Origin: Candidatus Obscuribacterales bacterium
GTDB lineage: Bacteria > Cyanobacteriota > Vampirovibrionia > Obscuribacterales > Obscuribacteraceae
Assembly (NCBI GenBank): GCA_019744775.1
Contig: JAIETZ010000004.1
Coordinates: 248,001-312,000, forward strand
DNA length: 64,000 nucleotides
Reading direction: 5' to 3'
Position 1 is the first letter of the stretch, and each line of letters begins with the position of its first letter. The position numbers were made by a program, and so were the translations under genes. The notes beneath the pieces are model-generated. The model saw only the letters and a list, made by a program, of their open reading frames with translations, ran no database searches and had not been told where the DNA came from. This document shows positions 1 through 8,710 of the stretch, piece after piece.

Positions 1-126
1 ATCATGTGTGGAAGCCATTATGAGACGAGAATACACCGCAATTGCTTTTTTATAATTGCAAATTTTACTCTACGGTTATTACCAACCATAATTATGCCGC
101 TGCAAGGGGTCTCTTTGCAAAAGTCC

Positions 127-603
127 TCAATTAGATTTTTCGATGAGGGCAACTGCTTGAACAGCAATCGCCTCACCTTGACCAATAGGACCTAAGCGTT
201 CTGCCGTTGTTGCTTTGACACTCACTTGATCGATATCTATTTTCAACACACCAGCTAGTCCGCGGCGCATTTCCTCGTAATGAGGTGACAGCTTCGGCTT
301 TTCACAAATTACTACAGTGTCGACATTAGTAATTGAATAATTCAGTTCGCCCAACTTTGCCACAACCGCGGCCAACATTTCAAAGCTGCTGATGCCTTTT
401 ATATTTGGATCCGTAGGTGAAAACCAGGTGCCGATATTTCCTTGAGCAGAGGCACCTAATAGCGCATCTATTACCGCATGAGTTAGAGCGTCACCGTCAG
501 AATGTCCTTCGACTCCCTTGTCGTGAGGGATTTCCACACCGCCCAATATCAGCTTGCGCCCTTCAACAAGGCGATGAATATCAAAGCCATTGCCAATACG
601 CAT
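127..603 (-). CDS. ispF: 2-C-methyl-D-erythritol 2,4-cyclodiphosphate synthase
   Basis: This enzyme makes the cyclic diphosphate intermediate of the MEP isoprenoid pathway in the cytoplasm. The 158 residues match the usual length. The N-terminus has the family's GxGxDxH pattern, with D8, H10 and H42 at the positions of the zinc ligands, and EGHSDGDALTHA around residues 32-43. The C-terminal motif KATTAERLGPIGQGEAIA is typical of the family and contributes to the cytidine site. The gene starts 3 bases after the stop codon of the upstream biotin carboxylase gene, so the two are probably co-transcribed. ispH lies 43 kb away. Identification is firm. Confidence 0.97.
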   Translation of the reverse strand: MRIGNGFDIHRLVEGRKLILGGVEIPHDKGVEGHSDGDALTHAVIDALLGASAQGNIGTWFSPTDPNIKGISSFEMLAAVVAKLGELNYSITNVDTVVICEKPKLSPHYEEMRRGLAGVLKIDIDQVSVKATTAERLGPIGQGEAIAVQAVALIEKSN

Positions 604-606
604 TGC

Positions 607-2415
607 CTATGAATCTCCAACCACAAGCATGACAGCTGCGCCTTCAACAGTTTCGCCTGCTTTTACTTTGATCGTTTTAACAGTACCGGCTTTCTTCGCA
701 AGAACTTCCGACTCCATTTTCATTGCTTCAAACAAAACAAGCTTTTGCCCTACTGAAACTTGCTGCCCTTCTTTGACAAAGATTTCTTTCACAAGTCCAT
801 GCATCTCGGCACGCACGTTACCGGAGTGACCGTTAGTCTCAGCTTTGATTGCCGGTGCAGATTGGGTTGAACTTACGGCTGGGGCAGAAATTGCTGTTTT
901 GCCTTCCACCAATTCTGTGACAGCAACAGTAAATGTGCGTTCATTTACATTCACTTCAAAGCTGCGTGGACCAACACGTTTGACTTGCGCATTATCTGCC
1001 GGCGCCAAAGAAGTCCCTTTAGGTTGCGCAGGGGAAGCCACAGGTTTTGGAAAATCGGCGGCACGCTCTGTCAGGGTTTTCTTGAAGTCTCGCTCGACAA
1101 ACATAGTGTCGATTTTGCCTTCCACAAAATTCTTGTCTTCAAGTAAGAGCAAATGGAAAGGAATAGTCGTTGCGACCCCTTCAATAACAAAGTCTTTTAA
1201 GGCAAGTTTAGTGCGAGCAATAGCTTCATCTCTGGTCCGACCCCAGACAATGAGCTTAGCCAAAAGCGAATCATAGAAAGGTTGAATTTCATAGCCCGAA
1301 TAGCAAGCCGAATCAACACGCACCCAAGAGCCACGAGGCTCTTTCCAATTTGTAATTTTTCCCGGCGACGGCATGAATTGCTTGAACGGATCTTCTGCGT
1401 TGATACGACATTCAATTGCATGTCCGCGAGCGGTTATATCGCTTTGCTTAAAGGAAATTGGCTCGCCTGCTGCAATGCGAATTTGTTCTTTGACGATATC
1501 AACGCCTGTAATCATTTCCGTAATCGGGTGTTCTACTTGTACTCTGGTGTTTACTTCCAGGAAATAAAACTCGTCACCGAAGACTAGGCATTCAATGGTG
1601 CCGGCTGAAGTGTAACCCAATGCTTTTGCACCGGCAATACCGGCATCGAACATTCTATGTTTCAGTGCTAGAGGTAAGTGCACACCCGGACTTTCTTCCA
1701 GCAATTTCTGATGACGTCTTTGACTTGAGCAGTCACGCTCAAACAAGTGAACGACATTTCCTTGGTTATCACCCAGAATTTGAATTTCGATGTGGCGAGG
1801 TTTGTCCAAGTATTTCTCAACATAGACTTCGCCGCTGCCAAAATAGCTGGTGCCTTCTCTTTGGGCGCCGGCCAATGCCGATTCAATTTCCTCTTCCTTG
1901 CGAACAACACGCAACCCGCGTCCGCCGCCACCGGCAGAGGCTTTAATTGCCAAAGGATAACCGTATTGAACACCGAGCTCTTTTACAGCTTCAACTGTAG
2001 AAACCGGATTCAATGTACCGGGCACGACAGGCACTCCTGCTGCTTCCATCACACGACGTGATTCAACTTTTGAACCCATGCGACGAATTACATCAGGCTT
2101 TGGTCCAATGAAGGTAATTCCAGCTTTTGCACAGGATTCAGCAAACTCAGCATTCTCAGCCAAAAATCCATAACCTGGGTGAATGGCCTGGGCGCCCGAT
2201 TTTTTGGCAATCTCAATAATTTGATTTCCATCCAGATAAACCTTATTGGGTGGTCCTGTGAGTTCATATGACTCATCAGCCAATGAAACATGCCTTGATG
2301 GCTTATCAGGCGCTGAATAAATAGAAACCGCCTTTATCCCCATCTCACGCAATGCTGTAATTACCCGAACGGCAATTTCACCCCGGTTAGCGATCAGAAC
2401 CTTCGAAAATAACAT
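607..2415 (-). CDS. accC: Biotin carboxylase fused to a biotinyl carrier domain (acyl-CoA carboxylase alpha subunit)
   Basis: This protein carboxylates its own biotin using ATP and bicarbonate, for transfer to an acyl-CoA by a separate carboxyltransferase. Residues 1 to about 450 are an AccC-type biotin carboxylase: ANRGEIA near the start, the glycine-rich ATP loop KASAGGGGRGL, and FLEVNTRVQVEHPITE. A Pro/Ala-rich linker of roughly 70 residues follows, then a lipoyl/biotinyl domain with the biotinylation motif EAMKM near the C-terminus. The 602-residue BC-BCCP fusion is typical of acetyl/propionyl-CoA or related carboxylases rather than the split E. coli AccB/AccC. No carboxyltransferase gene is visible here, so the substrate is unknown. 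A copy of the dispersed repeat ends just upstream and supplies GGAG five bases ahead of the ATG with intervening spacer. Confidence 0.93.
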   Translation of the reverse strand: MLFSKVLIANRGEIAVRVITALREMGIKAVSIYSAPDKPSRHVSLADESYELTGPPNKVYLDGNQIIEIAKKSGAQAIHPGYGFLAENAEFAESCAKAGITFIGPKPDVIRRMGSKVESRRVMEAAGVPVVPGTLNPVSTVEAVKELGVQYGYPLAIKASAGGGGRGLRVVRKEEEIESALAGAQREGTSYFGSGEVYVEKYLDKPRHIEIQILGDNQGNVVHLFERDCSSQRRHQKLLEESPGVHLPLALKHRMFDAGIAGAKALGYTSAGTIECLVFGDEFYFLEVNTRVQVEHPITEMITGVDIVKEQIRIAAGEPISFKQSDITARGHAIECRINAEDPFKQFMPSPGKITNWKEPRGSWVRVDSACYSGYEIQPFYDSLLAKLIVWGRTRDEAIARTKLALKDFVIEGVATTIPFHLLLLEDKNFVEGKIDTMFVERDFKKTLTERAADFPKPVASPAQPKGTSLAPADNAQVKRVGPRSFEVNVNERTFTVAVTELVEGKTAISAPAVSSTQSAPAIKAETNGHSGNVRAEMHGLVKEIFVKEGQQVSVGQKLVLFEAMKMESEVLAKKAGTVKTIKVKAGETVEGAAVMLVVGDS

Positions 2416-2420
2416 TTATA

Positions 2421-2533
2421 GCTCCGGTCACATGCCACTTAACGACATGATTGGTTTTTTACTTGTGCCTTCGCCCGCTATCCAGCAACCGAAGTTCGCT
2501 CGGCTGCGTATTGCTCATCGCAACACTTGCCTC
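2421..2533 (-). repeat. Dispersed leader repeat, copy A (upstream of the biotin carboxylase gene)
   Basis: Read on the minus strand, this stretch contains a stem-loop with arms GTTGCG/CGCAGC and loop core TGAGC (2503-2524). It then has AGCGAACTTCGGTTGC, a second hairpin GGTTGCT-GGAT-AGCGGGC (2473-2490), and ends in ACCGGAGC (2421-2428) only five bases before the accC ATG. It shares order, loop sequence and terminal motif with the copies at 13173-13270, 15901-16024 and 17896-18026. The GGAG within the terminal motif can serve as ribosome binding site. Confidence 0.75.
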
Positions 2534-2651
2534 ACTTTTCATATAGCTCCATTAGAGCTTACATAAATCTATCACGCCTGCCAATGGTAGGATCTTCAAG
2601 TTTCACAAGACTAGATGCCAAGCGCTCTTGCACCTCAAGGAAAGCCACGTT

Positions 2652-3512
2652 ATGACCTTTTCGCACGTTTTTGTCGCCGGAGCCGGACTCATGGGTTCTG
2701 GTATCGCCTACCTCATTGCCAGCAAAACAAATGCACGCGTCAATGTATACGATATATATCCACAATCTCTTGAGCGCTCTAAAGCATCAATAGAGAAAAT
2801 GGGCAAAGGCGCTGTCGAAAAAGGATTTATCAGCCAAGAGCAGCTGGCTGACGTCATGAAGCGGATCAAGTTCAGTGATTCCGACAAAGATGCTGCTGAT
2901 TGTGACTTAGTTATTGAAGCAATTGCCGAAGATGTCGAAGCCAAAAGAGAACTCTTCGAAATTTTGGATAAGACTTGCAAGCCCTCAACAATTTTTGCCT
3001 CCAACACGTCTTCGCTGCCAATAACCACCCTGGCATCGGCAACCAAGCGCCGTAGTCTTTTCATCGGGATGCACTTCTTTTCGCCGGCGCACATCATGAA
3101 GTTGGTGGAAATTATTCCTGGACTGGATACATCGACTGAAACCATCGAAAAAATTCGCCAGTTCGGTCAACATCTAGGCAAAGTGCTCATCTGCTCGCGT
3201 GACATGCCTGGTTTCATCACCACACGCTTAGGACTAGTGCTTATCAACGAAGCAGCGTTTGCCCTGATGGAAGGCTTATCAAGTCCAGAAGAAATTGACC
3301 TGGGTATGACACTTGGCTACAACCACCCAATGGGTCCTTTGGCCTTAGCCGACTTCATCGGGCTGGATATTTGCCAACACATTTTAGAAACGCTAAACGA
3401 AGGTTTTGGCGATCCCAAATACCGTCCTTGCCCCCTAATAAAACAACTGGTATCGGCTGGTCATCTTGGTCGTAAAACCGGTCGTGGTTTCTATGAGTAC
3501 AACGGTAAATAG
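2652..3512 (+). CDS. 3-hydroxyacyl-CoA (3-hydroxybutyryl-CoA) dehydrogenase
   Basis: This NAD(P)-dependent enzyme interconverts 3-hydroxyacyl-CoA and 3-oxoacyl-CoA, in beta-oxidation, butyryl-CoA or hydroxybutyrate metabolism. The 286 residues match the short stand-alone (PaaH/Hbd) form. The N-terminus carries a Rossmann loop, VAGAGLMGSGIA. NTSSLPI and GMHFFSPAHIMKLVE are the substrate and catalytic segments, containing the family's Ser, His and Glu. The C-terminal half has DRxLGRKTGRGFYEY-like residues ending in HLGRKTGRGFYEY. I chose ATG 2652, preceded by AAGGA about ten bases upstream. A TTG at 2628 would add eight residues without a better binding site. The neighbours do not form a complete beta-oxidation set. 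Confidence 0.93.
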   Translation: MTFSHVFVAGAGLMGSGIAYLIASKTNARVNVYDIYPQSLERSKASIEKMGKGAVEKGFISQEQLADVMKRIKFSDSDKDAADCDLVIEAIAEDVEAKRELFEILDKTCKPSTIFASNTSSLPITTLASATKRRSLFIGMHFFSPAHIMKLVEIIPGLDTSTETIEKIRQFGQHLGKVLICSRDMPGFITTRLGLVLINEAAFALMEGLSSPEEIDLGMTLGYNHPMGPLALADFIGLDICQHILETLNEGFGDPKYRPCPLIKQLVSAGHLGRKTGRGFYEYNGK

Positions 3513-3570
3513 GGTTTGACACCAAAGGTCAGCCTAAGTACTCTTTACGAGTTAGGAGGAATTCGTTTAA

Positions 3571-3798
3571 ATGTTTGTTGGCGGACAAGAGCACAAAGGC
3601 CCATCAGTGGCGGAAATGCAGCGTCTCATTCGCGAACAGGCAAAAGTAGAATTCCATCTTGTCAACGGCGACAAACTAACAGGCAAAATTCGTTGGTTTG
3701 ATGAGTACGCATTTTCACTCGTTGCCGACGGGCAAGAACCGATGACGGTATTACGTCAGGCAGTCATGGCCTACAGAGTCGTCTCTGAGACGAAGTAA
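3571..3798 (+). CDS. hfq: Hfq-like RNA-binding protein (divergent cyanobacterial type)
   Basis: This is a small Sm-fold protein of 75 residues. After an N-terminal helix (PSVAEMQRLIREQ) comes the Sm1-like stretch VEFHLVNGDKLTGKIRWFD and an Sm2-like end, TVLRQAVMAYRVV. The proteobacterial Sm2 KHA motif is absent, as in cyanobacterial Hfq, which binds RNA poorly and works instead with type IV pili. The start is secure: AGGAGG at 3554-3559 sits 11 bases before the ATG. It follows the dehydrogenase gene by 58 bases and precedes mreB. The role (sRNA chaperone or pilus-associated) cannot be told from sequence. Confidence 0.85.
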   Translation: MFVGGQEHKGPSVAEMQRLIREQAKVEFHLVNGDKLTGKIRWFDEYAFSLVADGQEPMTVLRQAVMAYRVVSETK

Positions 3799-3832
3799 TT
3801 AGCGAAGCGAACTTGGGTTGCCGGAGCGTTAA
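3799..3832 (+). repeat. Dispersed leader repeat, degenerate copy E (upstream of mreB)
   Basis: This short stretch right after the hfq stop reads AGCGAAGCGAACTTGGGTTG followed by CCGGAGCGTTAA. The AGCGAACTT-GGTTGC segment matches copy A at 15 of 16 positions, and the CCGGAGCGTT end matches copies B to D. The hairpin-forming middle is missing, as if deleted between the two GGTTGCCGGA/CCGGAGC-like ends. It lies in the same direction as mreB, 82 bases before the chosen start. Confidence 0.5.
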
Positions 3833-3914
3833 ATAAGTCATGCGCCCGTTCTTTAAATAATGCTATATTTAGCTCAATTGGTGGCATTTCCTTCTTTGCA
3901 GGTTGCTCGAGCTT

Positions 3915-4940
3915 ATGTTTAAACGCCATTTTTGTCGCGCTGTAGGAATAGACCTCGGTACCGCTAACACTTTGATTTATGTTGACAATCAAGGCATTGT
4001 TCTTCGTGAACCATCAGTGGTTGCCGTTGACGATGAAACAAGAGTTGTTCTGGCAGTAGGCGAGGAAGCCAGAGCAATGATCGGACGAACACCTCAGGGC
4101 ATTAAGGCTACGCGTCCACTGCGTGACGGTGTCATCGCCGATTTCAAATACGCTCGCTTGATGCTCGAGAAATTTATCGAACGCGTCATCGGCAAACAGA
4201 CTTTTATGAAGCCCGATATCGCCATCGGCGTTCCGTCCGGCGTGACAGGTGTTGAGCGTCGAGCCGTCAGAGATGCAGCTTACAACGCAAGAGCCGGACA
4301 AGTTTATCTTCCTGAAGAACCAATGGCTGCCGCTATCGGAGCGGCGCTGCCTGTAACGGAGCCGACAGGCTCAATGATTGTCGATATTGGCGGCGGCACA
4401 ACCGAGGTTGCTGTCATCTCCTTATCTGGAATTGTCGTCAACGAATCAATTAGAGTTGCCGGGGACGAATTGAATGAGTCAATCATTCAATATATGAAGA
4501 AGGTTCACAGCCTGGCAATTGGGGAAAGAACTGCCGAGGAAATTAAGTTCCGTCTCGGCTCAGCTTTCAAATCCGGCGAAAACGATCGCTATGAAGTGCG
4601 CGGCTTGAACTTAATAAACGGCTTACCACGGACAGTAACAATTAGCCGTGGCGAAGTACGCGAAGCTTTATCCGAGCCGCTCGTTTCAATCGTTGAAGCT
4701 ATTAAGAGAACTCTTGAGAGAACTCCACCGGAACTAGCTGCCGACATTTTCAATCGCGGTATTGTTTTATCCGGCGGCGGAGCGCTTCTGCAAGGCTTGG
4801 ATGAATTAATCACCAATGAAACAGAAGTACCTGTATTTGTCGCCGACGATCCATTGTCGTGTGTGGCAATAGGCACGGGCAAAATGTTGTTCGATCCGAC
4901 TTACAGGCGCGTATTAGAGCAGTCTGCTAGCGAGAACTAA
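3915..4940 (+). CDS. mreB: Rod shape-determining protein MreB
   Basis: This bacterial actin homologue forms membrane-bound filaments that guide lateral wall synthesis. The 341 residues match the family. Visible motifs are the phosphate-1 loop GIDLGTANTLIYV near the N-terminus, the phosphate-2 loop DIGGGTTEVAVISL around residue 155, and the adenosine motif VLSGGGALLQGLDELI near residue 290. I start at ATG 3915, which gives MFKRHF before the actin fold. A TTG at 3903 would add four residues. mreC begins 2 bases after its stop, and the operon continues through mreD and mrdA. Confidence 0.97.
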   Translation: MFKRHFCRAVGIDLGTANTLIYVDNQGIVLREPSVVAVDDETRVVLAVGEEARAMIGRTPQGIKATRPLRDGVIADFKYARLMLEKFIERVIGKQTFMKPDIAIGVPSGVTGVERRAVRDAAYNARAGQVYLPEEPMAAAIGAALPVTEPTGSMIVDIGGGTTEVAVISLSGIVVNESIRVAGDELNESIIQYMKKVHSLAIGERTAEEIKFRLGSAFKSGENDRYEVRGLNLINGLPRTVTISRGEVREALSEPLVSIVEAIKRTLERTPPELAADIFNRGIVLSGGGALLQGLDELITNETEVPVFVADDPLSCVAIGTGKMLFDPTYRRVLEQSASEN

Positions 4941-4942
4941 AA

Positions 4943-5749
4943 ATGGCAGCCTCCAATCCAAGTAGGCTACCTATAAGTACTGAGGCTGTTGCAGAAGTAC
5001 TCTTCTTGCTATTGCTCATTTGGATGATAGCTGGTCCTGTTAGTGGACTGGTTTTAACGACACATAGTCTTGTAACCGCCTTTATAAGCAAGAGCGCCTA
5101 TCAGTTGCAATCAACAGGCGACATGGCCAAAAAATTACTTGCCTCATCGCAGAAGATAAAGGACCTTGAGAAAAAACTAGCCGACTCGGAATTGGAAGTT
5201 ACCCGTTTTAAGCAACAAGCCAAAGACGTAGAAAAACTTCGCGCGCTGTTAGCCCTGCGTTCGTCTTCTGATAGACGTACCATGGCCGCCGATATCATTG
5301 CGCGCAATCCCGACAATTGGTTTGAACAAGTAACAATCGACCGCGGCAAACTGGACAATATTAAGGCCGGTTCTGCTGTAATTACGAGCAACGGCGTAGT
5401 TGGACAAGTGGTAAGTGCTTCCGACAAGGCAGCGGTTGTTCGCTTATTGACCGACCCCGATCAAAAGCTTGGTGTATTAATTGAACGCATAAATCAACCA
5501 GGTGTATTAGTCGGACGTCAACAAAAATCACCGGTAATTGATTACATTCCTGTTGGAACATCAGTAGAAGTAGGCGACAAAGTTACCGCGCTGGGCAACG
5601 GTGGTATATTCCCTTCAGGACACCCGGTTGGTACAGTTGCCGCCGTTCGCAGAGATGCAAATGGCACAACCTTATCCATTGACGTGAAGCTTTCAGAAAA
5701 CTTCTTCAACTTGACTCAAGTTTTGGTGGTAGCGCCACAGGAGCTATAG
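4943..5749 (+). CDS. mreC: Rod shape-determining protein MreC
   Basis: MreC links the cytoplasmic MreB filament to the periplasmic wall-synthesis machinery and activates PBP2. The 268 residues show a short cytoplasmic N-terminus, one membrane helix at about residues 17-40, and a coiled coil at about 60-100 with many Lys/Glu/Leu. The double beta-barrel domain then contains NPDNWFEQVTIDRGKLD and GVVGQVV, both typical of MreC. It is the second gene of the mre operon, 2 bases after mreB and 4 bases before mreD. Nothing is unusual about it. Confidence 0.95.
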   Translation: MAASNPSRLPISTEAVAEVLFLLLLIWMIAGPVSGLVLTTHSLVTAFISKSAYQLQSTGDMAKKLLASSQKIKDLEKKLADSELEVTRFKQQAKDVEKLRALLALRSSSDRRTMAADIIARNPDNWFEQVTIDRGKLDNIKAGSAVITSNGVVGQVVSASDKAAVVRLLTDPDQKLGVLIERINQPGVLVGRQQKSPVIDYIPVGTSVEVGDKVTALGNGGIFPSGHPVGTVAAVRRDANGTTLSIDVKLSENFFNLTQVLVVAPQEL

Positions 5750-5753
5750 AACG

Positions 5754-6359
5754 ATGGCTATTCTGTCGATGAAAACTCGCAAAAAGTCCATCGATCTTGC
5801 CATCGTTACTTTGGCATGTAGCGCCGCCTGGATCTTACAGCTAACGGTTCTCAATCAACTCTTTTTTCAGGGAGCTATTTGTAATCTGCCTCTCACGGTT
5901 ACTGTGTTGTGGGGTTATGTAGTTGGCTCATCACTTCCGGAATTGCGAGCGGATCAACTGAGGATTTTGCCTGTATCGGCAATTTTCTTGAGGCAACTCT
6001 TGTCCGGATCTGTTACAGGTTTATTAGTCGGTGCTCTGTTTGCCGCACTTTATTCGTCTGTTTCGCCCGTTTATCCAATAGCGTTTCCTCTAATTGGATT
6101 TATCACCGGCTATTTTTCAATGAAAAATTTGAATCAAGAAACGCTTTTTTGTATTCCACTGACTCTTTTAGCAACTGTTATGGCCGAAGGAATTATGGCT
6201 TTGCAATTAGGAATCATGGGCAGACCCTATGTATTTGATCATCTATCCCACATGATATTGCCGGAGGCATTGCTCAATGCATTGATTGCACCCTTTGTTT
6301 ATTTCCCGCTTCGTGATTGGTACGAATTCCGCAGATCAGAGGCAGTGCTTGAACAATGA
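5754..6359 (+). CDS. mreD: Rod shape-determining protein MreD
   Basis: This is a 201-residue integral membrane protein with about five or six hydrophobic helices, rather longer than the usual ~160 residues because of a basic N-terminal tail (MKTRKKSIDLA) and extra loops. Sequence conservation in MreD is weak, so the call rests on position (mreC upstream, PBP2 downstream), hydrophobicity, and the C-terminal end PFVYFPLRDWYEF, which resembles the family's closing segment. GGAG lies about ten bases before the ATG. Its last four bases overlap the start of mrdA (ATGA), indicating translational coupling. Confidence 0.85.
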   Translation: MAILSMKTRKKSIDLAIVTLACSAAWILQLTVLNQLFFQGAICNLPLTVTVLWGYVVGSSLPELRADQLRILPVSAIFLRQLLSGSVTGLLVGALFAALYSSVSPVYPIAFPLIGFITGYFSMKNLNQETLFCIPLTLLATVMAEGIMALQLGIMGRPYVFDHLSHMILPEALLNALIAPFVYFPLRDWYEFRRSEAVLEQ

Positions 6360-8236
6360 CGCAGTCCCAATCACCACAAGATTTACTGCGTAAATTGGCT
6401 GAACAACAGAACCAGAGAAACATTGTTCGCGAGATAAGCTCGGCAAAAAGCAAAGGTTTTGTCATCGCCGCCATTCTTTTAGGCGCAATGTTGCTTCTGA
6501 TGGCTCGTCTTGTTTGGCTGCAAGTAATACAAAACCACTACTACCAGACAATGTCCGTAGCTAATTCCACTCGCGTCACATTCTTGCGCGCACCACGCGG
6601 TTTGATATATGACCGCCACGGTAATTTGATAGCCACCAACAAGCAGTCACTTTCTCTGACAGCCGTATCACGACAAATTCCTGATGACGGCAAGCAACTT
6701 ACCGACTTAGCTTTGCGTTTGGGCAGAGTTCTGGATCAGCCGGCGCTTGAACTTTATGAACGCTTGAAGAAAGCCAAGCTATCCAATTCAGTAGTGCCTG
6801 TTGTAATTGAGCGCGACTTAGATTTAAAAACTGTCGGTCGCTTTTTTGAACAGCAATTGTTTTTGCCGGGCGTAGATATTCTGCCGGATATTAGCCGCAA
6901 CTACCCTCAAGGACCATTGGTAGCACACGTACTTGGCTATACAGGTGAAATAACTTCCTCACAGCTTAGTCGCAGACCGGAAAGACGCATGGGTGACATT
7001 GTTGGTCAGGACGGTATAGAACGCCTCTACGATGAGCAGCTGCGCGGAGTAGATGGTGAACAGCGCGTCAGAGTAAACGCACTTGGGCAATCTTTCTCAG
7101 CCGAAACAGCCAAGCCTGTTGTGACCAAAGACCCACAAGCTGGACTACCAGTCGTACTAAGTATTGATCTCGATCTACAAAAGGCCGCCTATGACGCTTT
7201 GGGCAAGAGGCAGGGCGCGGTTGTAGCCATTGATCCGCAAACCGGCGAAGTGCTTTGTCTGGTTAGTCGGCCAAGCTTTGATCCCAATGTTTTCACCAGA
7301 CGTATTACACCAAGCGTCTGGAAAGAATTGAATGCTCCCGACCATCCTTTATATAACCGAGCTTTGTCAGGTTTCCCTCCGGGTTCAATTTGGAAAGCCA
7401 TTACTTTGTTAGCAGCTCTGGATAATAAGGTAGTAAATCCGGACACGAAGTTGCACGTCTCAGGCGGCATGGCTTTAGGTAACTTCTTCTTCCATGACTG
7501 GACTTCGACACCGGGACTCTATGACCTTGTTAAATGTCTTGCCTGGTCACGCGACTCGGCCTTCTACCAAATGGCCCTTAAATTGACCCCTGAACAAATT
7601 CGCGAATGGGGGCTAAAGTTCGGCGCCGGTCGCCCAACAGGATTGGAATTGCCGCACGAGGGAAAGGGACTTGTTCCTGATTCAGCCTGGAAACTCAAGA
7701 ACTGGCATGAACCCTGGTATCCAGGCAACACCCTGCACATGTCCATTGGACAGACTTTCTTGCAGGTCACACCTGCTCAGGGCGCGCGCATGTTTGCCGG
7801 CATCGGCATGAAGGGTCAAATCCCTGACGAACACTTCGTTATTAAGATTGGCAACAGGCAAATTCCGCCCCCTGCCAGAGAAGTCGTGAAGGTTAAGCCG
7901 GAATATCTGGATGTAGTTTTGCGTGGACTGAAGGCGGTTGTAGCCTCCGGTACAGGCGGCGCCACTAAGCTTGGAAATGTTGAGGTAGCTGGAAAGACGG
8001 GATCTGCCGAAGCGCCACCGGCTGGAAGCAAGACCCATGCCTGGTTTTGCTGTTACGCACCAGCCGATAAGCCCCGAATTGCCATCTGCTGCTTCGTTGA
8101 GCACGGCGGTCACGGTGGCTCAGCGGCGGCGCCAATTGCCCGACAGGTGCTGGAGAAATTCTTTGCCATAGGACCGGTGGAAAAACCCGCCGCCGAAGGT
8201 ACACAGGCGCCACAAAAACCCAAACGGCGTCACTAA
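6356..8236 (+). CDS. mrdA: Penicillin-binding protein 2 (elongasome transpeptidase)
   Basis: This is the class B penicillin-binding protein that cross-links peptidoglycan during cell elongation. A cytoplasmic tail is followed by one membrane helix (about residues 35-57), a PBP dimerisation domain (about 60-230, with APRGLIYDRHGNLIA) and a transpeptidase domain. The catalytic motifs are S344-I-W-K347 in PPGSIWKA, S398-R-D400 in place of the more usual SxN, and K547-T-G in AGKTGSAEA. The 626 residues match PBP2. It overlaps mreD by 4 bases. No rodA follows; instead an FHA gene comes 39 bases later. Confidence 0.96.
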   Translation: MTQSQSPQDLLRKLAEQQNQRNIVREISSAKSKGFVIAAILLGAMLLLMARLVWLQVIQNHYYQTMSVANSTRVTFLRAPRGLIYDRHGNLIATNKQSLSLTAVSRQIPDDGKQLTDLALRLGRVLDQPALELYERLKKAKLSNSVVPVVIERDLDLKTVGRFFEQQLFLPGVDILPDISRNYPQGPLVAHVLGYTGEITSSQLSRRPERRMGDIVGQDGIERLYDEQLRGVDGEQRVRVNALGQSFSAETAKPVVTKDPQAGLPVVLSIDLDLQKAAYDALGKRQGAVVAIDPQTGEVLCLVSRPSFDPNVFTRRITPSVWKELNAPDHPLYNRALSGFPPGSIWKAITLLAALDNKVVNPDTKLHVSGGMALGNFFFHDWTSTPGLYDLVKCLAWSRDSAFYQMALKLTPEQIREWGLKFGAGRPTGLELPHEGKGLVPDSAWKLKNWHEPWYPGNTLHMSIGQTFLQVTPAQGARMFAGIGMKGQIPDEHFVIKIGNRQIPPPAREVVKVKPEYLDVVLRGLKAVVASGTGGATKLGNVEVAGKTGSAEAPPAGSKTHAWFCCYAPADKPRIAICCFVEHGGHGGSAAAPIARQVLEKFFAIGPVEKPAAEGTQAPQKPKRRH

Positions 8237-8275
8237 GTTTATAATGGAAATTCAGGGGACTGGTAGGTTCTAAAG

Positions 8276-8710
8276 ATGTCCGATATAACAGCAAATAACC
8301 CGACAGTAATTCTGTGCAAGTATTGCCTTCGCGTCATGACCGAAGCAGAGTGTTCATTCTGCAAAGAACATGCAGTTGGTGAACATCGCACAGCAACAGT
8401 AACAAAGGCAAATACACCCAAGCCTGCTGAGGTGATGAGTCTTGCTCAACTTCGTCCTGTCGTTAATTTCCGCCTGAAGTCTAACAAAGCAATCATTGGT
8501 CGCGATCCTGATTGTGATGTGCAGCTAGGTGAAGACTTTTATGTCTCACGGCACCATGCACAAATTACTTTTGAAGGCGGTAAGTATTTCGTCGAAGATT
8601 TGGGAAGCAAGAACGGCACCAAACTAAATGGTTCACAAATTATTGTGCGCGAACCTTTAAAGCCAGGCGACATTATCACAATTGGACAAACACATTTCGT
8701 TGTTCAATGA
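8276..8710 (+). CDS. FHA-domain protein with N-terminal zinc-ribbon-like cysteines
   Basis: This 144-residue protein probably binds phosphothreonine on a partner. Residues 14-30 hold CKYCL and CSFC, a CxxC-x9-CxxC arrangement like a small zinc ribbon. After a linker, residues about 68-144 form an FHA domain with the canonical IGRDPDCDV, VSRHHAQI and DLGSKNGTKLNG. These include the Arg, Ser, His and Asn that contact the phosphopeptide. It is the last gene of the mre/mrdA group, so a link between Ser/Thr phosphorylation and cell elongation is plausible but not shown. A possible intrinsic terminator lies 46 bases downstream. Confidence 0.88.
   Translation: MSDITANNPTVILCKYCLRVMTEAECSFCKEHAVGEHRTATVTKANTPKPAEVMSLAQLRPVVNFRLKSNKAIIGRDPDCDVQLGEDFYVSRHHAQITFEGGKYFVEDLGSKNGTKLNGSQIIVREPLKPGDIITIGQTHFVVQ

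Noticed and set aside
40-61. GCAATT...AATTGC hairpin with a T-rich loop near the window start, considered as the ispF terminator
   Set aside because: In the direction of ispF transcription the stem is weak, AT-rich and not followed by a T-run.
4-195. Plus-strand open frame of 63 codons at the left edge
   Set aside because: It overlaps the end of ispF on the other strand, has no ribosome binding site and no recognisable protein features.
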